64,000 bases of DNA, taken from NCBI RefSeq assembly GCF_002776525.5, contig NC_045438.1:156217332-156281331 (forward strand), read 5' to 3'. Positions within the stretch are counted from its first letter, which is position 1. Each line of letters begins with the position of its first letter. Positions 10,171 through 21,435 of the stretch are shown in pieces. The DNA comes from Piliocolobus tephrosceles (lineage: Eukaryota > Chordata > Mammalia > Primates > Cercopithecidae). The translations under genes were made by a program, and so were the position numbers. The notes beneath the pieces are model-generated. The model saw only the letters and a program-made list of their open reading frames with translations, had not been told where the DNA came from and ran no database searches.

Positions 10171-12630
10171 TATGCAATACTTAAAAAAAGTTAAGCTAAT
10201 GTTTTGATTTGACAGATAAACTAGAAAACATTGGCACTATTTAATAGTAATTAGATACTAATATTAATATCCATTAGATACCAATTAATTATTAATTCAA
10301 TACTAATAATATTGTTGCAATATGTAGATTATAAGCCTTGAGATAGATTTGCAAATCTATTCTCTCTTGCCCATACCCTATTTAGTCATAAATTCGTGAG
10401 ATGACTCATAACAGTTAGAGATACAATCTATGGTCATTGAAATAAACCTTGAACAGAGATTGAACTTAACGTTCATTTGCACCAGCCACCAGATCTAAAT
10501 GGCCCCTAACTCTGGACCGAAGTAATGCAATGTACAGATTTTACAAATCGTTCATTTACACATCATTTAAATTACATTACAAATCATTTACAAATACCTT
10601 TGGCGTGCATTCTACATGCTGAAGAGAGTTATTTAAATAGCAACGACAAGGACAACAACAACAGTACAAGTTGTAAGTGCCTCTAAGAGACAATACAAGT
10701 CCGTCATGGAAATATTTTACCTATTTCAACTGAAATTCTAAAGATCATATGACTCTACCTGTAGCAGAAAGAAACTTGAAATGTTTTGTCGCCTGAATCC
10801 GTTGTGTCTTCCAAATGCTTCTTCTCTTTTTGAAGGATTTAGAAAAAACGACAACAAAGGGTTCACAGGAATTTGTTTAGTTACAAAACAAAACAAACAA
10901 AACATTTTTCCAGGATTGGTCCCTGGGGTCCCTGTGTCAGTTCTGATCTTTATCTGCATTTAAAGGACCTTCAGAGCACTGACCTGGGGGCACTAGGGTT
11001 GCTTAAGTATCAAAGAGGGTTGATGTACCGTATACTAAATATTTTACAACTATTTCCAACAGAGGCTTAATGCTTTCATTAAGCATTTAATTTCATTAGT
11101 TTTTAATAATTTGGGTCTGATTTTTAAATAATAAAGTTTAGAAATTATTTTATTTTTCTCCTCATAGACTAGTTTTTCAAATTTGGTTTCTCATAATCGA
11201 TATTATGAATTCAAAAGTTTCCAACCCTTATAGATTAGAAATGATGCATATTATTTCATTAGAATAGTTAACATACTTTGAATGAAGACTAGATTGTTCA
11301 ATCAGTAATTATTATGATTGCACGTGGTTGAGTATAAATAATAAGTAGACTGCGTGAAGTCATAAACTACTTCTGGCAAATAAAAATGTTGAAGGAACAG
11401 AAAATGTCTTGCTGTGTAGTGAATGTACAGAGATATTCCAAAATAACTAAATTCAAATGTATTAAAGGGCACTACTGCTGAATCAAAACTGTTCTTAACA
11501 TTTGACCCTACTGGGCAAAAATAAGCCTTGCTATTAGCAGAGAAAACTAAGCATGCCTGGCTAATTGACTGATCTCAGAGCTGGCTTTTCTTTCCATGAC
11601 TGATCTCCAGGAATGTAAAGCCCTGATGTCTTTCACCTATCATGGTTTCCTTAGATCTCATTTGGCAACATTCATAGGTAGCTAACTAAACATACTGTCT
11701 TTCAAGTGACTGAAAACAAATGAATGAAAGATGTCTCAAGCAAATTCAACAACCTAACAAATGCCTATTGGTCTTCACGAAATATCTTTTTCAAACCCAC
11801 AAATATATGGACATCATAAAAGTTATCTAATTATTCACTTCTGCATTTCAGAACCAAAAGTAAGAATCAGACAAAGAAAAAAGTTACGTTATATATAGGG
11901 ACCTCTATTGCCTTATACTGAAATATGGAATCATCTGCTAAACAGAACAAATATTTATTTTTCTCTCTTACACCTTTTATAGCTAAAATGTATAAATATC
12001 TTCATTTCCAAGTTCCTGTCATTGCTTTCTTTCCCTCATAAAGTCTGCACATAAAAAGCAGTGCAATTTGCTGTCCCCTTCATAGGAGAAATATGTTTAA
12101 ATAATTATCTTCTTTATAAAATGTAAAGGAAAATTGCTCCATTTCTTTTTGGAAATATTTCTGAAAAGATCAAACTCAGGAACTTTATAATATCATATGT
12201 TATGCTGTATTCCAACCATGTCAATACTCAAAACAATGTGAATCCGTGCTCCACTGTCTTCCCTCCAATCTTTTAGCATAAGACAGGTAACAAAGACATT
12301 TTTCTGAATCATGATTAAGAACTGAAACCTAATATACTTGGAAGTTTACATGTTTTATGCTTGATTAGAATTGTCACTTTGGATTGCTCTTTTATTTCCT
12401 GCTATTTAAGTTAAATGTTTCTTCACTAAATATTTTTATGGCTCCTATTACATCAGTTGTGAGAAAGGGCAAAGAAAAAGGTTACAAAATCTATTATTTG
12501 TACAAATATGCATGGCACTGGACATATTCATTTTTGTAGAAAATTTAAATGGGATGTTTTATGAATACTAAATAGACTTTCACCTAGAAATGAATACAGT
12601 ACAACCCAATTACCATAAATCATTACTGAA
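10171..12630. other. Intergenic, nothing recognised
   Basis: AT-rich single-copy-looking DNA. No open frame here shows features of a protein family, and no named repeat was recognised. Confidence 0.5.
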
Positions 12631-12634
12631 AATG

Positions 12635-12800
12635 CAGCATGGAACAGTAGGAAAAAAAAAAAAAAGGACCCCGTTTCAACTCCCAGCCTCACTACTTAAC
12701 TAGCTTTGCAACCCTGAGCAATTTTCTCAACCACAATGTTAGACTGACTTCATATAATGCAATATCTGTTGTAATTGTTAAAATTAAAAATACTACACTA
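12635..12800 (+). mobile_element. Probable MIR relic
   Basis: CATGGAACAGTAGG, CCCGTTTCAACTCCCAGCCTCACTACTTAACTAGCTTTGCAACCCTGAGCAATTTTCTCAACC follow the MIR core order. An A run interrupts it near 12652-12665. Confidence 0.65.
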
Positions 12801-14080
12801 TATAAAATGTGAGCTTTTTATAAAATACTATCTTGCCAACAGAGCATGACCTACAATCTCAAAATTTAAATCTAATAAGAATATCTTGTTAGTTTAAGTA
12901 AGAAGATTTACGTATCTTTGAAAAGTCATTTATCAATATATCTTTGAGCCAGGAAAATTTCCTGTTTAATTGGAGGTGTCTTAATAATTACCTAAATCAG
13001 CTACATTTTTTTTTTTTTTTTTTTTCAGAATTAGGTTTATGGTCTAGGTGATGGGGAAATAAAACTTATTTGGATCCTTAATTTCCACTTTTCCATCCTT
13101 ACCTGAGCATGCAGTCCTCAGTAACAATCTAGTTCCCAATAACAATCTGGCACCTCAAAAGAATATTTGTTCAGTGTGCTGCAATAGACTCTTAATACAG
13201 CATCTAATGTACACCTCAGGTATGATAGAATGAGACAGGCCTAGCTTCTCAGAGAACAAAAGCAAAGTAATTAGAAAACTTTTGTTAACTGTCATGGGGA
13301 CTTTTAATTTTAATTATGTCTGAAAGGCCAAATCTACAAAATGAACAAAACTCGATTCCTGACTTAGAGAAATGTCTGCCTAATCTATCTCTCTGATGAT
13401 GGACTGTGGATGGGTCATGGGTTTGAGTTCCAGGTTCTTCTCAGCTGCCTCTATCTACTTTCTCAGAGCAGATCTAGTTGTCAGAGTCCAAGCTCTTGGA
13501 GGTGGTATCCATTCAGAGCTCGCTTGAGAATCAAGCGGAGGGGTGAACAGCTGAGCCTCGCCTCCCCAGCTGATCCCAATACATCTTAAAGGATTGGTGT
13601 GAATCATACTAGAATGTTTAAACTTACAGTCTTCCTTGAAAGGAAATCACTATGTTCTTCCATATTTATGTGTGATTATTATGCAAATATGAGCTTTAGC
13701 CGTGAGCCATGAATTCCCACTAGCTTCTTGCTGTGAGGTTAATCTTAGTTTTACACAAAAATGAATGGGAGAGTTCATAATCCCTGAACTCTCTCTCCTT
13801 CCACCAGAAAGACAACTTCTTTTATTATTTCTGCTCTGTGACTCTCCCTAGGTGTGTCCTTAGCTATGGTGAGGAACCCTTTAGATTATCCTATTTCCAG
13901 CCCCTCTCACAGGGGCCACTGTGAGCTTGGCCTCAGAGCCTGATGGCCTCAAAATGTGCTCTTTTGTCCATATCTTGTTCAATCCTAGAGTCCGATTATG
14001 GAGGATGCTCCTGGAATGCTCTGATCATGAGGGTACAGAGCGTGGTTTTACATAATGCATTATAAAATCATGGATTTCTG
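12801..14080. other. Intergenic, nothing recognised
   Basis: A poly-T run of about 20 lies at 13006-13025. A perfect hairpin CGCTTGA-GAA-TCAAGCG sits at 13521-13537. No gene seen. Confidence 0.5.
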
Positions 14081-14216
14081 GCTGGGCGTGGTGGCTCATG
14101 CCTGTAATCCCAGCACTTTGGGAGGCTGAGGCAGTAGGATTGCTTGCGGTCAGGAGTTCAAGACCAGCCTGGGCAACATAGCAAAATCTCATCTCTACAA
14201 AACATAAAATGAAAAA
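14081..14216 (+). mobile_element. Alu left-monomer fragment
   Basis: GCTGGGCGTGGTGGCTCATGCC through CTCATCTCTACAAAACATAAAATG; a single left monomer (AluJ or FLAM type) with its A-rich end abutting the next Alu's duplication. Confidence 0.8.
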
Positions 14217-14230
14217 CAAATAACGTATTT

Positions 14231-14506
14231 TTTTTTTTTTTTTTGAGACAGAGTTTCGCTCTGTCACCCAGGCTGGAGTGCAGTGGCCGGATCTCAGCTC
14301 ACTGCAAGCTCCACCTCCCGGGTTTACGCCATTCTCCTGCCTCAGCCTCCCAAATAGCTGGGACTACAGGCGCCCGCCACCTCGCCCGGCTAGTTTTTTG
14401 TATTTTTTAGTAGAGATGGGGTTTCACCGTGTTAGCCAGGATGGTCTCTATCTCCTGACCTCGTGATCCGCCTGTCTCGGCCTCCCAAAGTGCTGGGATT
14501 ACAGGC
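14231..14506 (-). mobile_element. AluYR-like, minus strand, 5' truncated
   Basis: Contains CAGTGGCCGGATCTCAGCTC and CACCTCGCCCGGCTAG, which fit Old World monkey AluYR. The element stops at GGGATTACAGG and lacks about the first 22 bases of Alu. Flanks: CAAATAACGTATTT at 14217-14230 and CAAATAATGTATTT at 14507-14520, a duplication with one C/T difference at a CpG. Confidence 0.9.
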
Positions 14507-14520
14507 CAAATAATGTATTT

Positions 14521-15264
14521 CTACTATCCCCCAGATTATGCTTTTTATTGGGAGATGGAGGGATGAGGGTGGCACATACTCAACTTTGTACGAAGCTAAC
14601 TGCTGTTTTTTTAGTATACTTAAATTTTCAATCCAAGTGCCAGAGCTTTTGCTTTCTTGTTAAATTGTCTTATTCATATTCAGCCCATCTCTCCACTTGG
14701 TTGAATCTTCTGGACACTGATCCTGATCTATTTGGGTCATCAGCCAATGTCTCCTCTATTATATTGAGTCTGCCAACTAAAATGAAAGGATACTGTGGCA
14801 CTGGGTCACTCGTGATTGCTTCCACCCTCCTCTGCATTACTTCCCTTTCCTCCTTACTTTTGTGTCCTGTGACTGCCTCACCCTCCCATAAGTTATTAAC
14901 ACATTAGAAGAGTGACGATGATGGTCTTTGGAATCCAAAGCCCGTGCTCCTTTCCCTATAGTGCTCTGACCCACTGAGTGCTCTTTTCATTTGACAAGCC
15001 CACCATACTAATCATCCTTAAATCAAATCCATAATATTATTGCAGCTTTGTCAGATGCTTTGCTAAATCCCAAAATGTGGTTTAGTTCCTTGGTCTCAAC
15101 ACCCTTTCATGTTCCCTGCCATTTGCTTCTGTGTTATGCTATTACGTCACACCATCCTGGTTTCAAANNNNNNNNNNTAAAACGAGGAGATAATCCTTCC
15201 TGCTTGGAATGATTATGTAAGATTATAGATGGCATGACGTAGGGATAAATACAGATTCTCCTCC
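14521..15264. other. Intergenic, nothing recognised
   Basis: A 119-codon open frame (14548-14907) has no family features and uses no convincing start context; treated as chance. The assembly gap lies in this stretch. Confidence 0.5.
15168..15177. other. Assembly gap (10 N)
   Basis: Ten consecutive N characters; the true length of the missing sequence is unknown. Confidence 0.99.
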
Positions 15265-15860
15265 ACAGTGCTTCTGTCTGTTCCGTCTCATCCACTGTCT
15301 CTGCTTAACCAAGTCCCTTCAAGACCATATTTAAATGTCTCATTCTTTTTGAAGCACCCCCTCATCAACTCACTCAGGAATTCTTCTTCATTCGTACTCC
15401 TGCTGCACTTGGTGGTACCTTCTTTGGCCATTCAGGATACCTTGCATCTTGCTGACTTACTCTTCTACTAGAATTGAAGCTCCTGAGGGACAGGCATCAT
15501 TTAATTTGTATCAAATTTGCATTCCCGAAGTATTTTTTTTTTTTGAGACAGAGTCTCACTCTGTCTCCCAGGCTGGAGTGTAGTGGCGTGATCTCAGCTC
15601 ACTGAAAGCTCCGCCTCCCAGGTTCATGACATTCTCCTGCCTCAGCCTCCTGAGTAGCTGGGACTACAGGTGCCCACCACCACAGCTGGCTACTTTTTCT
15701 GTATTTTTAGTAGAGACGGGGTTTCACTGTGTTAGCCAGGATGGTCTCAATCTCCTTACCTCATGATCTGCCCGCCTTGGCCCCCCAAAGTGCTGGGATT
15801 ACAGGTCCCAAAGTGTTTCTACACTGTTGGTGCTAAATATTATTGAACATCTGAGTGAAT
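15265..15860 (+). mobile_element. L2 LINE 3' end, interrupted by an Alu
   Basis: TTCAAGACCATATTTAAATGTC, TTGAAGCACCCCCTCATC, GAATTGAAGCTCCTGAGGGACAGGCATC and, after the Alu, GGTGCTAAATATTATTGAACATCTGAGTGAATCC follow L2's 3' end in order. The Alu at 15536-15805 splits it. Confidence 0.8.
15536..15805 (-). mobile_element. AluY, minus strand, 5' truncated
   Basis: From poly-T/GAGACAGAGTCTCACTCTGTC to GGGATTACAGG, missing about the first 22 bases. Flanked by TCCCGAAGTATTT (15523-15535) and TCCCAAAGTGTTT (15806-15818), a duplication with two transitions. It lies inside an L2. Confidence 0.88.
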
Positions 15861-16392
15861 CCTCTTCTTCCACTTAGACTGGTCCCTGGCACATGTTCGT
15901 CTTAGACTTCATGACGGCTATTGTTGTTCTACTCCTTAGCATCATGTCTATTCTAAAGTCCCAAATCCTATACCTCCTTCAAAATACAGCAATCCCCAAT
16001 ATACACAAATCATTCTTTAACTTCTTAAGACAATCACTTTCTTAACTCTCATACATTTTTAAAGTCTGTGGTTTCTATGATGTGGTCTATTGTCATGTCC
16101 TAGTTTACATGATCTCTCCTAAGCAGGCATCCTCCTCTGGGGCAGAAACTGTACCTTCTAATTTATTTTGGAGTTGGTTGGTACTTAAATTATTATTGGA
16201 TTTTGGATGTCTGGGCGTTTTCTTCAAACCCAAGCCTGATTCAGAAGACAGTGAACACCTAGGAGCAGATAATGTTTCTTTTACGCTTACAGTGCCTTCC
16301 ACAGAACCTTTATACGCAAAGTTCCAGATAAACCTGTGTGTGCAAAGACTAGGAATCCAATATATTTAAGTAAATGCATCATGATTTTGAGA
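15861..16392. other. Intergenic, nothing recognised
   Basis: A 95-codon plus-strand frame (16082-16369) and a 65-codon minus frame overlap each other; neither resembles a known protein. Confidence 0.5.
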
Positions 16393-16677
16393 TTACAGAT
16401 GTAATCCCAACACTTTGGGAGGCTGAGGCAGGCGGATCACTGGAGGTCAGGAGTTCGAGACCAGCCTGGCCAACACAGGGAAACCCCATCTCTACTAAAA
16501 ATACAAAAATTAGCCAGTGTGGTGGTGTGTGCCTGCAATTCCTGCTGTTCGGGTGGTTGAGGCAGGAGAATCACTTGAACCTGGGAGGCAGAGGTTGTAC
16601 TGAGCCAAGATCACACCACTGCACTACCCTACAGCCTGGGCAACAGAGCAAGACTCTGTTTCAACAACAACAAAAAA
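16393..16677 (+). mobile_element. AluS-like, 5' truncated
   Basis: Begins at TGTAATCCCAACACTTTGGG, so the first 20-odd bases are absent. It reads to GCAAGACTCTGTTTCAACAACAACAAAAAAG. An 8-base insertion (ACCCTACA region) breaks the usual CACTGCACTCCAGCC. Confidence 0.88.
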
Positions 16678-17063
16678 GCATTTAATATATCTAACCTACT
16701 GAACATCATAGCTTAGCCTACCCTACTTTAAACATGCTCGCTTACATTAGCCTACAGTTGGACAACATCACTAACAATTATTTATTTATTTAAAAATAAA
16801 CAAAGTCTAGAATATCTTGTGTAATGTACTGAATACAGTGCACTGTAGTGTGTTTGTGGTTACAATCACGTGGCTGGCTGGGAGTTTTGGCTCCCTGCTG
16901 CTGCCCAGCATCATAAGAGATCAAACCACATATTGGTAGCGCAGAAAGATATCAAAATTCAAAATTCAGAGTGTGGTTTCTACTGAATGCTTATCATTTT
17001 CACACCAGTGTAAAGTTGAAAAATCATTACATTGAACCATAGTAAGCTGTGAAGAGTCTGTAT
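16678..17063 (+). mobile_element. Tigger-type (TcMar) DNA transposon relic
   Basis: CTAACCTACTGAACATCATAGCTTAGCCTACCC, CATTAGCCTACAGTTGGACAA, GTGGTTTCTACTGAATGCTTATC and the end GAACCATAGTAAGCTGTGAAGAGTCTGTA match, in order, the tail of a Tigger-family non-autonomous element. Its transposase part is absent. Confidence 0.7.
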
Positions 17064-19917
17064 ATAATTTGTAGAGAAAAACATTTTGCTATTCTTGCTT
17101 TAAACCTTCTTTCTTCTTTTTCCCCACTTGGTAATGAGAGCAGGGAGTTATTGCCACTAAAATATTATATATGTATAATATATGTATATAAATATATATT
17201 ACAAAATATATTTTGAATATCAAATGGGAAATTTAATATTTTAAGTCATGGGAAGTCACTTTGAGAGAAGGTTCTTTAGGTGAGATACATACTGTATTTA
17301 GAACTTATAGATGTTTTTGAAACAAAATTGATGAAAATCATCTCTCTGGTACTATTTGAAGTTGACTGCAAAATGTAAGGTGAAAACCAGAAAAGTCAAA
17401 AAGAACCCTGATGTTATAATTTGAACTGAGCATGCATCAAGATCTATTAACTATCTTGACAGTCTTCCAACAAAAATGATTATTTTCCATAATCCTTATT
17501 AAGTGCTATCACTTAAAATTCAGGTCAGGGATTAACTAGTAAGAAACGTGTTACTTATACTGTTTCTGTGAAAGGAAAATCAGGTCTATATATCAAAAAA
17601 TAACTGAGAAACAAAACTTGTACATTAAATACCATCAGTTAATTAACATTTTGAAAGAAATAATTATCATTTTGACTTAAACTTTAGGGAATGAAAATAA
17701 GTTATTTGAATGCCCTTGATTTACATTATAATACATTTTCAAAGGCCAGATATAATAATCTTTAACTAGAAAAACGACCTTTGGTTCTTCAGCTGTTTTT
17801 TCCAGTACTTCTGATGATGACATTGCAGTGGATTCACACAAGGTATTGAAATTGTTACACATTAAAACTTTCACCTGTTTTGCTGATAAATTATCAAAGA
17901 TATTTACTATGTCATTGCACCCTAGTTCTCTACAGACCTGGGTCTCCACGCATGACGGTGCAACAGAATAAAAGTCAAACGTAGTCCCACTAGTTCTCTG
18001 AATTACCTTATTTGCAAGTCGTTTATATTTGGGAATATCAAGTGGACACTGCTCCTTGGGAAAAGACGACTTTGAGGAAACAGCACAAAATTATTATTCC
18101 CTTGTCTATTTTGTGCATGTGATTTCAAAGTATAATGGGTTCGATTTTGGTAATATTCTTTACAGAGCTGCATATTTCAAATACTAGCAAAATACTTGAA
18201 AGGTCACAGTAAAGTTTGAAAGTTGCTAATATTAAAGGTATGTGCATGATGCATTGAATTTTGAAAAGCCCAAAATAGGAATCGTGAAAAATACAAAATA
18301 AGAGTAAGGCACATGACAGCATTATGAAAGTTTCAAGGGAACATCCACTCACATCACAACACTTGTTTTTAAGTACAGAAATTGTTTAAATTAAGAAAAA
18401 TCTATAGAAACTAAAAAAACCTCAATGCTAAAAACTCAAAGCATAATTTTTGAATTTAGAGAAGTCATCTGTACTTCATTATGGAGTTAGGAATATGCTT
18501 ATTACACTGCTTTAAAATTTTAGGCAATAAAACGTTAAGTTCATGACACAGTTAAACATTAATTTTAAGAAACTGGACACATAAGAGACCTCATTTTCAA
18601 CTACTATTATTGATAGGGCAACGCCATCCCTAGAGCAGGTATTTCCAGAATTCTTTCCAAAGCTATCTCAGAATATAAAATGTAGTTTTGTTTTTGGGAG
18701 AATGTTACTTAATCTATGGAAATATGTAAATGCAAATTGAAGCATGCATTTAAAGCATCACAGATCCACCAGAGCGTGCTGGGACTGCAGCACACCTTGG
18801 AGATCCTAATTGAGATAAGGATAAGCAAGTTGAAATGCCAGGTCTTTGCAAAATCACAGACGTGAAGCTGGGGTTGGCTAGCAGCAGGTCTCCAAACCCC
18901 TTAGTAGATAGGCTGTCCCCTACCTCTCACCCCGCAAACCATGCTGTCTCACCTATTTTATGTCTCTGCAATCTTTTAAACAAGCCTTTAAAAATGTGAA
19001 TACATTGACTTAATGATGTGCTAAGTATTCAAATTCCAACATTAAAACACTTTTCTCACAAACCTAGCATCTGTAATCACTACTAATGCAAATCACTGCA
19101 GTGGTAGTTGGGGGCTCCCCATGCCCCCATATTTTTCTGAATAAGGATGGTTTAACATTCCAGGATAGGAAACAGTAATGTCTAAAGAGAGTCACTTAAG
19201 TAATTTAGAAGTCTGAATTTGGCTTTTCCGTCACCTTGAGCCCTCTGCAGTTCAGTGCTGGATGGAGCTCTGTGAGTGTAACAGGATCAAGGGAAAGAAG
19301 AGCCCATAGCTCACGAACAAATCTGGTGTTGGAACCTGGGAATGGGGTTATATGGGTCTCATCTGAGCCAAATTCTAAGGACAATGGGTTTTAACTCATG
19401 TTCCCCAGAAATGTCCATACACTCAGTTAGGAACGTTGCCTATGTTAGGCTATATGTTTTATGTATGTACAGAAAGTATTCTTATATATTTAGTCTTCTA
19501 ATAATAACAATGAAATGACTTCTCACAAATAAGAAAAATAGGTCTCGCAGTTGTATGGATTTTAGTTACAGTTTCGCATGGTGGAAAGGCGACTAGTCTC
19601 TGTTTACAAAAAAAACTAAGGGTTGAGGGGAATGTGGAAAGAATGGAACCCAGAGCTATTTTCCAAATGTGGATCACTGATCACTGGATGATATAAAGAA
19701 GGCACAACTGAAGCAATGGTAAAGTCAGTAAACAATATTTTACTGAAACATTTCATAACACAGAAAATCTGTCTGAAGTGTAAAGTTACTGTCTTACATA
19801 AGGAGAACAGACCCATTTTCAAAGACTAATATGAATACAATAAATATGGAGTTTACATACTAATTTATACACAGAAACTCTGCCCCATAGCCATAAAATT
19901 TATATTTAACAGTGGAA
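17064..19917. other. Intergenic flank downstream of HIVEP1
   Basis: An AT-only low-complexity patch lies at 17160-17220. The 138-codon open frame at 17677-18090 is listed apart. No named repeat was recognised over these 2.8 kb, which is unusual for this window. Confidence 0.55.
17677..18090 (-). other. 138-codon open frame of unknown status
   Basis: On the minus strand the frame is open from the codon after a TAA at 18093-18091 to a stop at 17677. The translation reads FCAVSSKSSFPKEQCPLD... and ends NNLFSFPKV. I recognise no family. The first in-frame ATG occurs only after more than 60 codons (in VLMCNN), so it cannot be a normal complete gene; it might be an exon, a decayed pseudogene or chance. 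It lies on the same strand as HIVEP1, about 2.2 kb after its stop codon. No poly-A tail or splice pattern decides between these. Confidence 0.2.
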
Positions 19918-20256
19918 CATATAATTTAATCATTTGATTTATTTGACAGGTCTTCCTTACTAAACACAAATAACTACCTGGTTTTCATATACATATATAA
20001 TATATTTTTATGTATGTAGATATTCAACAATCTGTACAGTTTCTAAACAGAAAGCTCCTAAAAGGCACAATTGTCTATACAACATGTACAAAAATGGCTG
20101 GAGCTGACACAAAACAATTATTGGTCAAAAGTTCATGATTGCACAAAGATTAGTCATGAGTTTATGTCAGAAAAATGTGCTTTAAGGAAAGGAGGGTTTT
20201 CAAAGAAACCTTTAAGTGTTATAAAAAAAAAAAAAAAGCAATAAAAAATAACCCCA
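19918..20256 (-). other. HIVEP1: Probable HIVEP1 3' UTR
   Basis: AT-rich sequence right after the stop codon. It contains an A-rich run near 20223-20236 (T-rich in the mRNA sense) and several TGTA-type motifs, and ends at the expected cleavage distance from the poly(A) signal at 19938-19943. The 3' end is inferred from the signal only; a longer alternative UTR is possible. Confidence 0.6.
19925..19943 (-). terminator. HIVEP1: HIVEP1 polyadenylation signal
   Basis: On the minus strand AATAAA occupies 19943-19938 and the variant ATTAAA lies just behind at 19930-19925. They are the only such hexamers I found in the 1 kb after the stop codon on this strand. A T/GT-rich stretch (CTGTT, TTTCTGTGT) follows 20-60 bases downstream, as expected of a cleavage site near 19910-19925. 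Confidence 0.6.
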
Positions 20257-21435
20257 TCAGGTCGCTATCACCAGCCTGTCCTCGTCATCATCGCTGCTGA
20301 CGTCGCTGAACTGCACCGTGGGCTGCCTCCGCGGCAGTGCTGTGGGCCTGGGCACCCGTCTGTCTGGAGAGAGAGTCTGCTGGCCCGAGGGCTTTGTAAA
20401 AACGTCAGAATGTGCCTTCAGCAGAGGTTGGGACGTGGACACTGGTTGGCCCTGTACGGAAGTGAGTTCAGGCTTGGGCTTCACGTGATTTGCCGAGGCA
20501 GCCTTCTCTGTGACCATTTTACTCAGGCTCTCAAGCCTTGCATGGTCACCTGCAGGGGCAGGTGGATTCAGAACTTTTTTTGCGTTTTCCCGCTGGACTT
20601 TAGGTGACCCCTGAGGAGACTCGGTCCTGCTGACCTGGTTTGCACTGGCTACAGAAGTCTGCTTGGGTTGTGTCTCGCATGTTTTGCTTTGGGAAGCTGG
20701 CATTTCAGGAGCTCCCTGTGCATCGACGGTTACTTGACTGACTGAGGGGATTAAGGTAGGCAATGCTATGTTCAAGATCTGGAGACCTGGAATGTGTGCC
20801 TGAGGGGCGGCGCTGCTTTGTGAGGAAGGGTTTGCAGTCAGAACCTGCAGTCCGACAGCATTGAGAGCCAGTCCTGATGGATGGACTTGTGGGGCCATAT
20901 TTGCATTGGCTAGGCCTACAATATTGACGGTTTCCATGCTTAGCGAGGGGAGTGACTGTAAGCCTGGGGTACTTAGGTTCTGAAGGCCTGGCACGCGGAT
21001 TTGGCCAATAGGAATACATGGCACAACACTGCTTAATTCAGCCACTCCAGCGGGGTTTGTAGTGCCAGACACTTCTGTGACCGTATCCCCGGGAGTACCC
21101 AAAGTTCTGTGAACGACACTGACAGCAGGGATCGTGAGCTGCACTGGTCCAGCCTGAAGGGGCACAAACGTGGAGTATGTGAGGCCAGCAGGTACCACGT
21201 GGATCCCCCCAACTGGAACCATATTATAAGGTGTCCTTGATTGCTGCTGGGAATGCAAAGGAAGGTGGCTAAACAAATGAGTGTGGGGAGAAGGCAGTCC
21301 TGGAGTCGGCTGTAGAGTTATTTGCTGCTTCTGTTCTTGAGGGTCAGGATGTGGTGAGGCCACAGAAGGCATCCCCGCTGCTGTCTGGGGGCTGTGCTCA
21401 GCTGCAGCAGGAGGAAGTCTTACAGGTGATGGGCT
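20257..21435 (-). CDS. HIVEP1: HIVEP1 last coding exon and stop codon
   Basis: Begins [15 protein letters not shown] after acceptor CATTTAG and ends [13 protein letters not shown] followed by TGA (20259-20257). The 392 residues have no folded domain that I can name. They are rich in Pro, Gln, Ser, Val and Leu, with hydrophobic GLQ/GLN-type short repeats (for example [13 protein letters not shown] and [13 protein letters not shown]), and end in a basic patch (LPRRQP) next to an acidic cluster (SSDDDED). Such a tail is expected of HIVEP1 and is thought to contribute to regulation of transcription. An ATG at 21372 is internal; the frame is open upstream to the acceptor. No damage seen. Confidence 0.96.
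   Translation of the reverse strand, partial: SPSPVRLPPAAAEHSPQTAAGMPSVASPHPDPQEQKQQITLQPTPGLPSPHTHLFSHLPLHSQQQSRTPYNMVPVGGIHVVPAGLTYSTFVPLQAGPVQLTIPAVSVVHRTLGTPGDTVTEVSGTTNPAGVAELSSVVPCIPIGQIRVPGLQNLSTPGLQSLPSLSMETVNIVGLANANMAPQVHPSGLALNAVGLQVLTANPSSQSSAAPQAHIPGLQILNIALPTLIPSVSQVTVDAQGAPEMPASQSKTCETQPKQTSVASANQVSRTESPQGSPKVQRENAKKVLNPPAPAGDHARLESLSKMVTEKAASANHVKPKPELTSVQGQPVSTSQPLLKAHSDVFTKPSGQQTLSPDRRVPRPTALPRRQPTVQFSDVSSDDDEDRLVIAT

Noticed and set aside
14548..14907. 119-codon plus-strand frame with hydrophobic stretches
   Set aside because: No recognisable domain or start context; composition fits chance in pyrimidine-rich DNA.
20705..21019. Second frames overlapping HIVEP1 exons (also 22866-23156, 61891-62400)
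   Set aside because: Shadows of the HIVEP1 coding frame in GC-richer exons; no independent evidence.
20257..21372. Reading the last exon as a separate 371-residue gene starting at an ATG
   Set aside because: The frame continues upstream to a good acceptor and joins in phase to HIVEP1; the ATG is internal.
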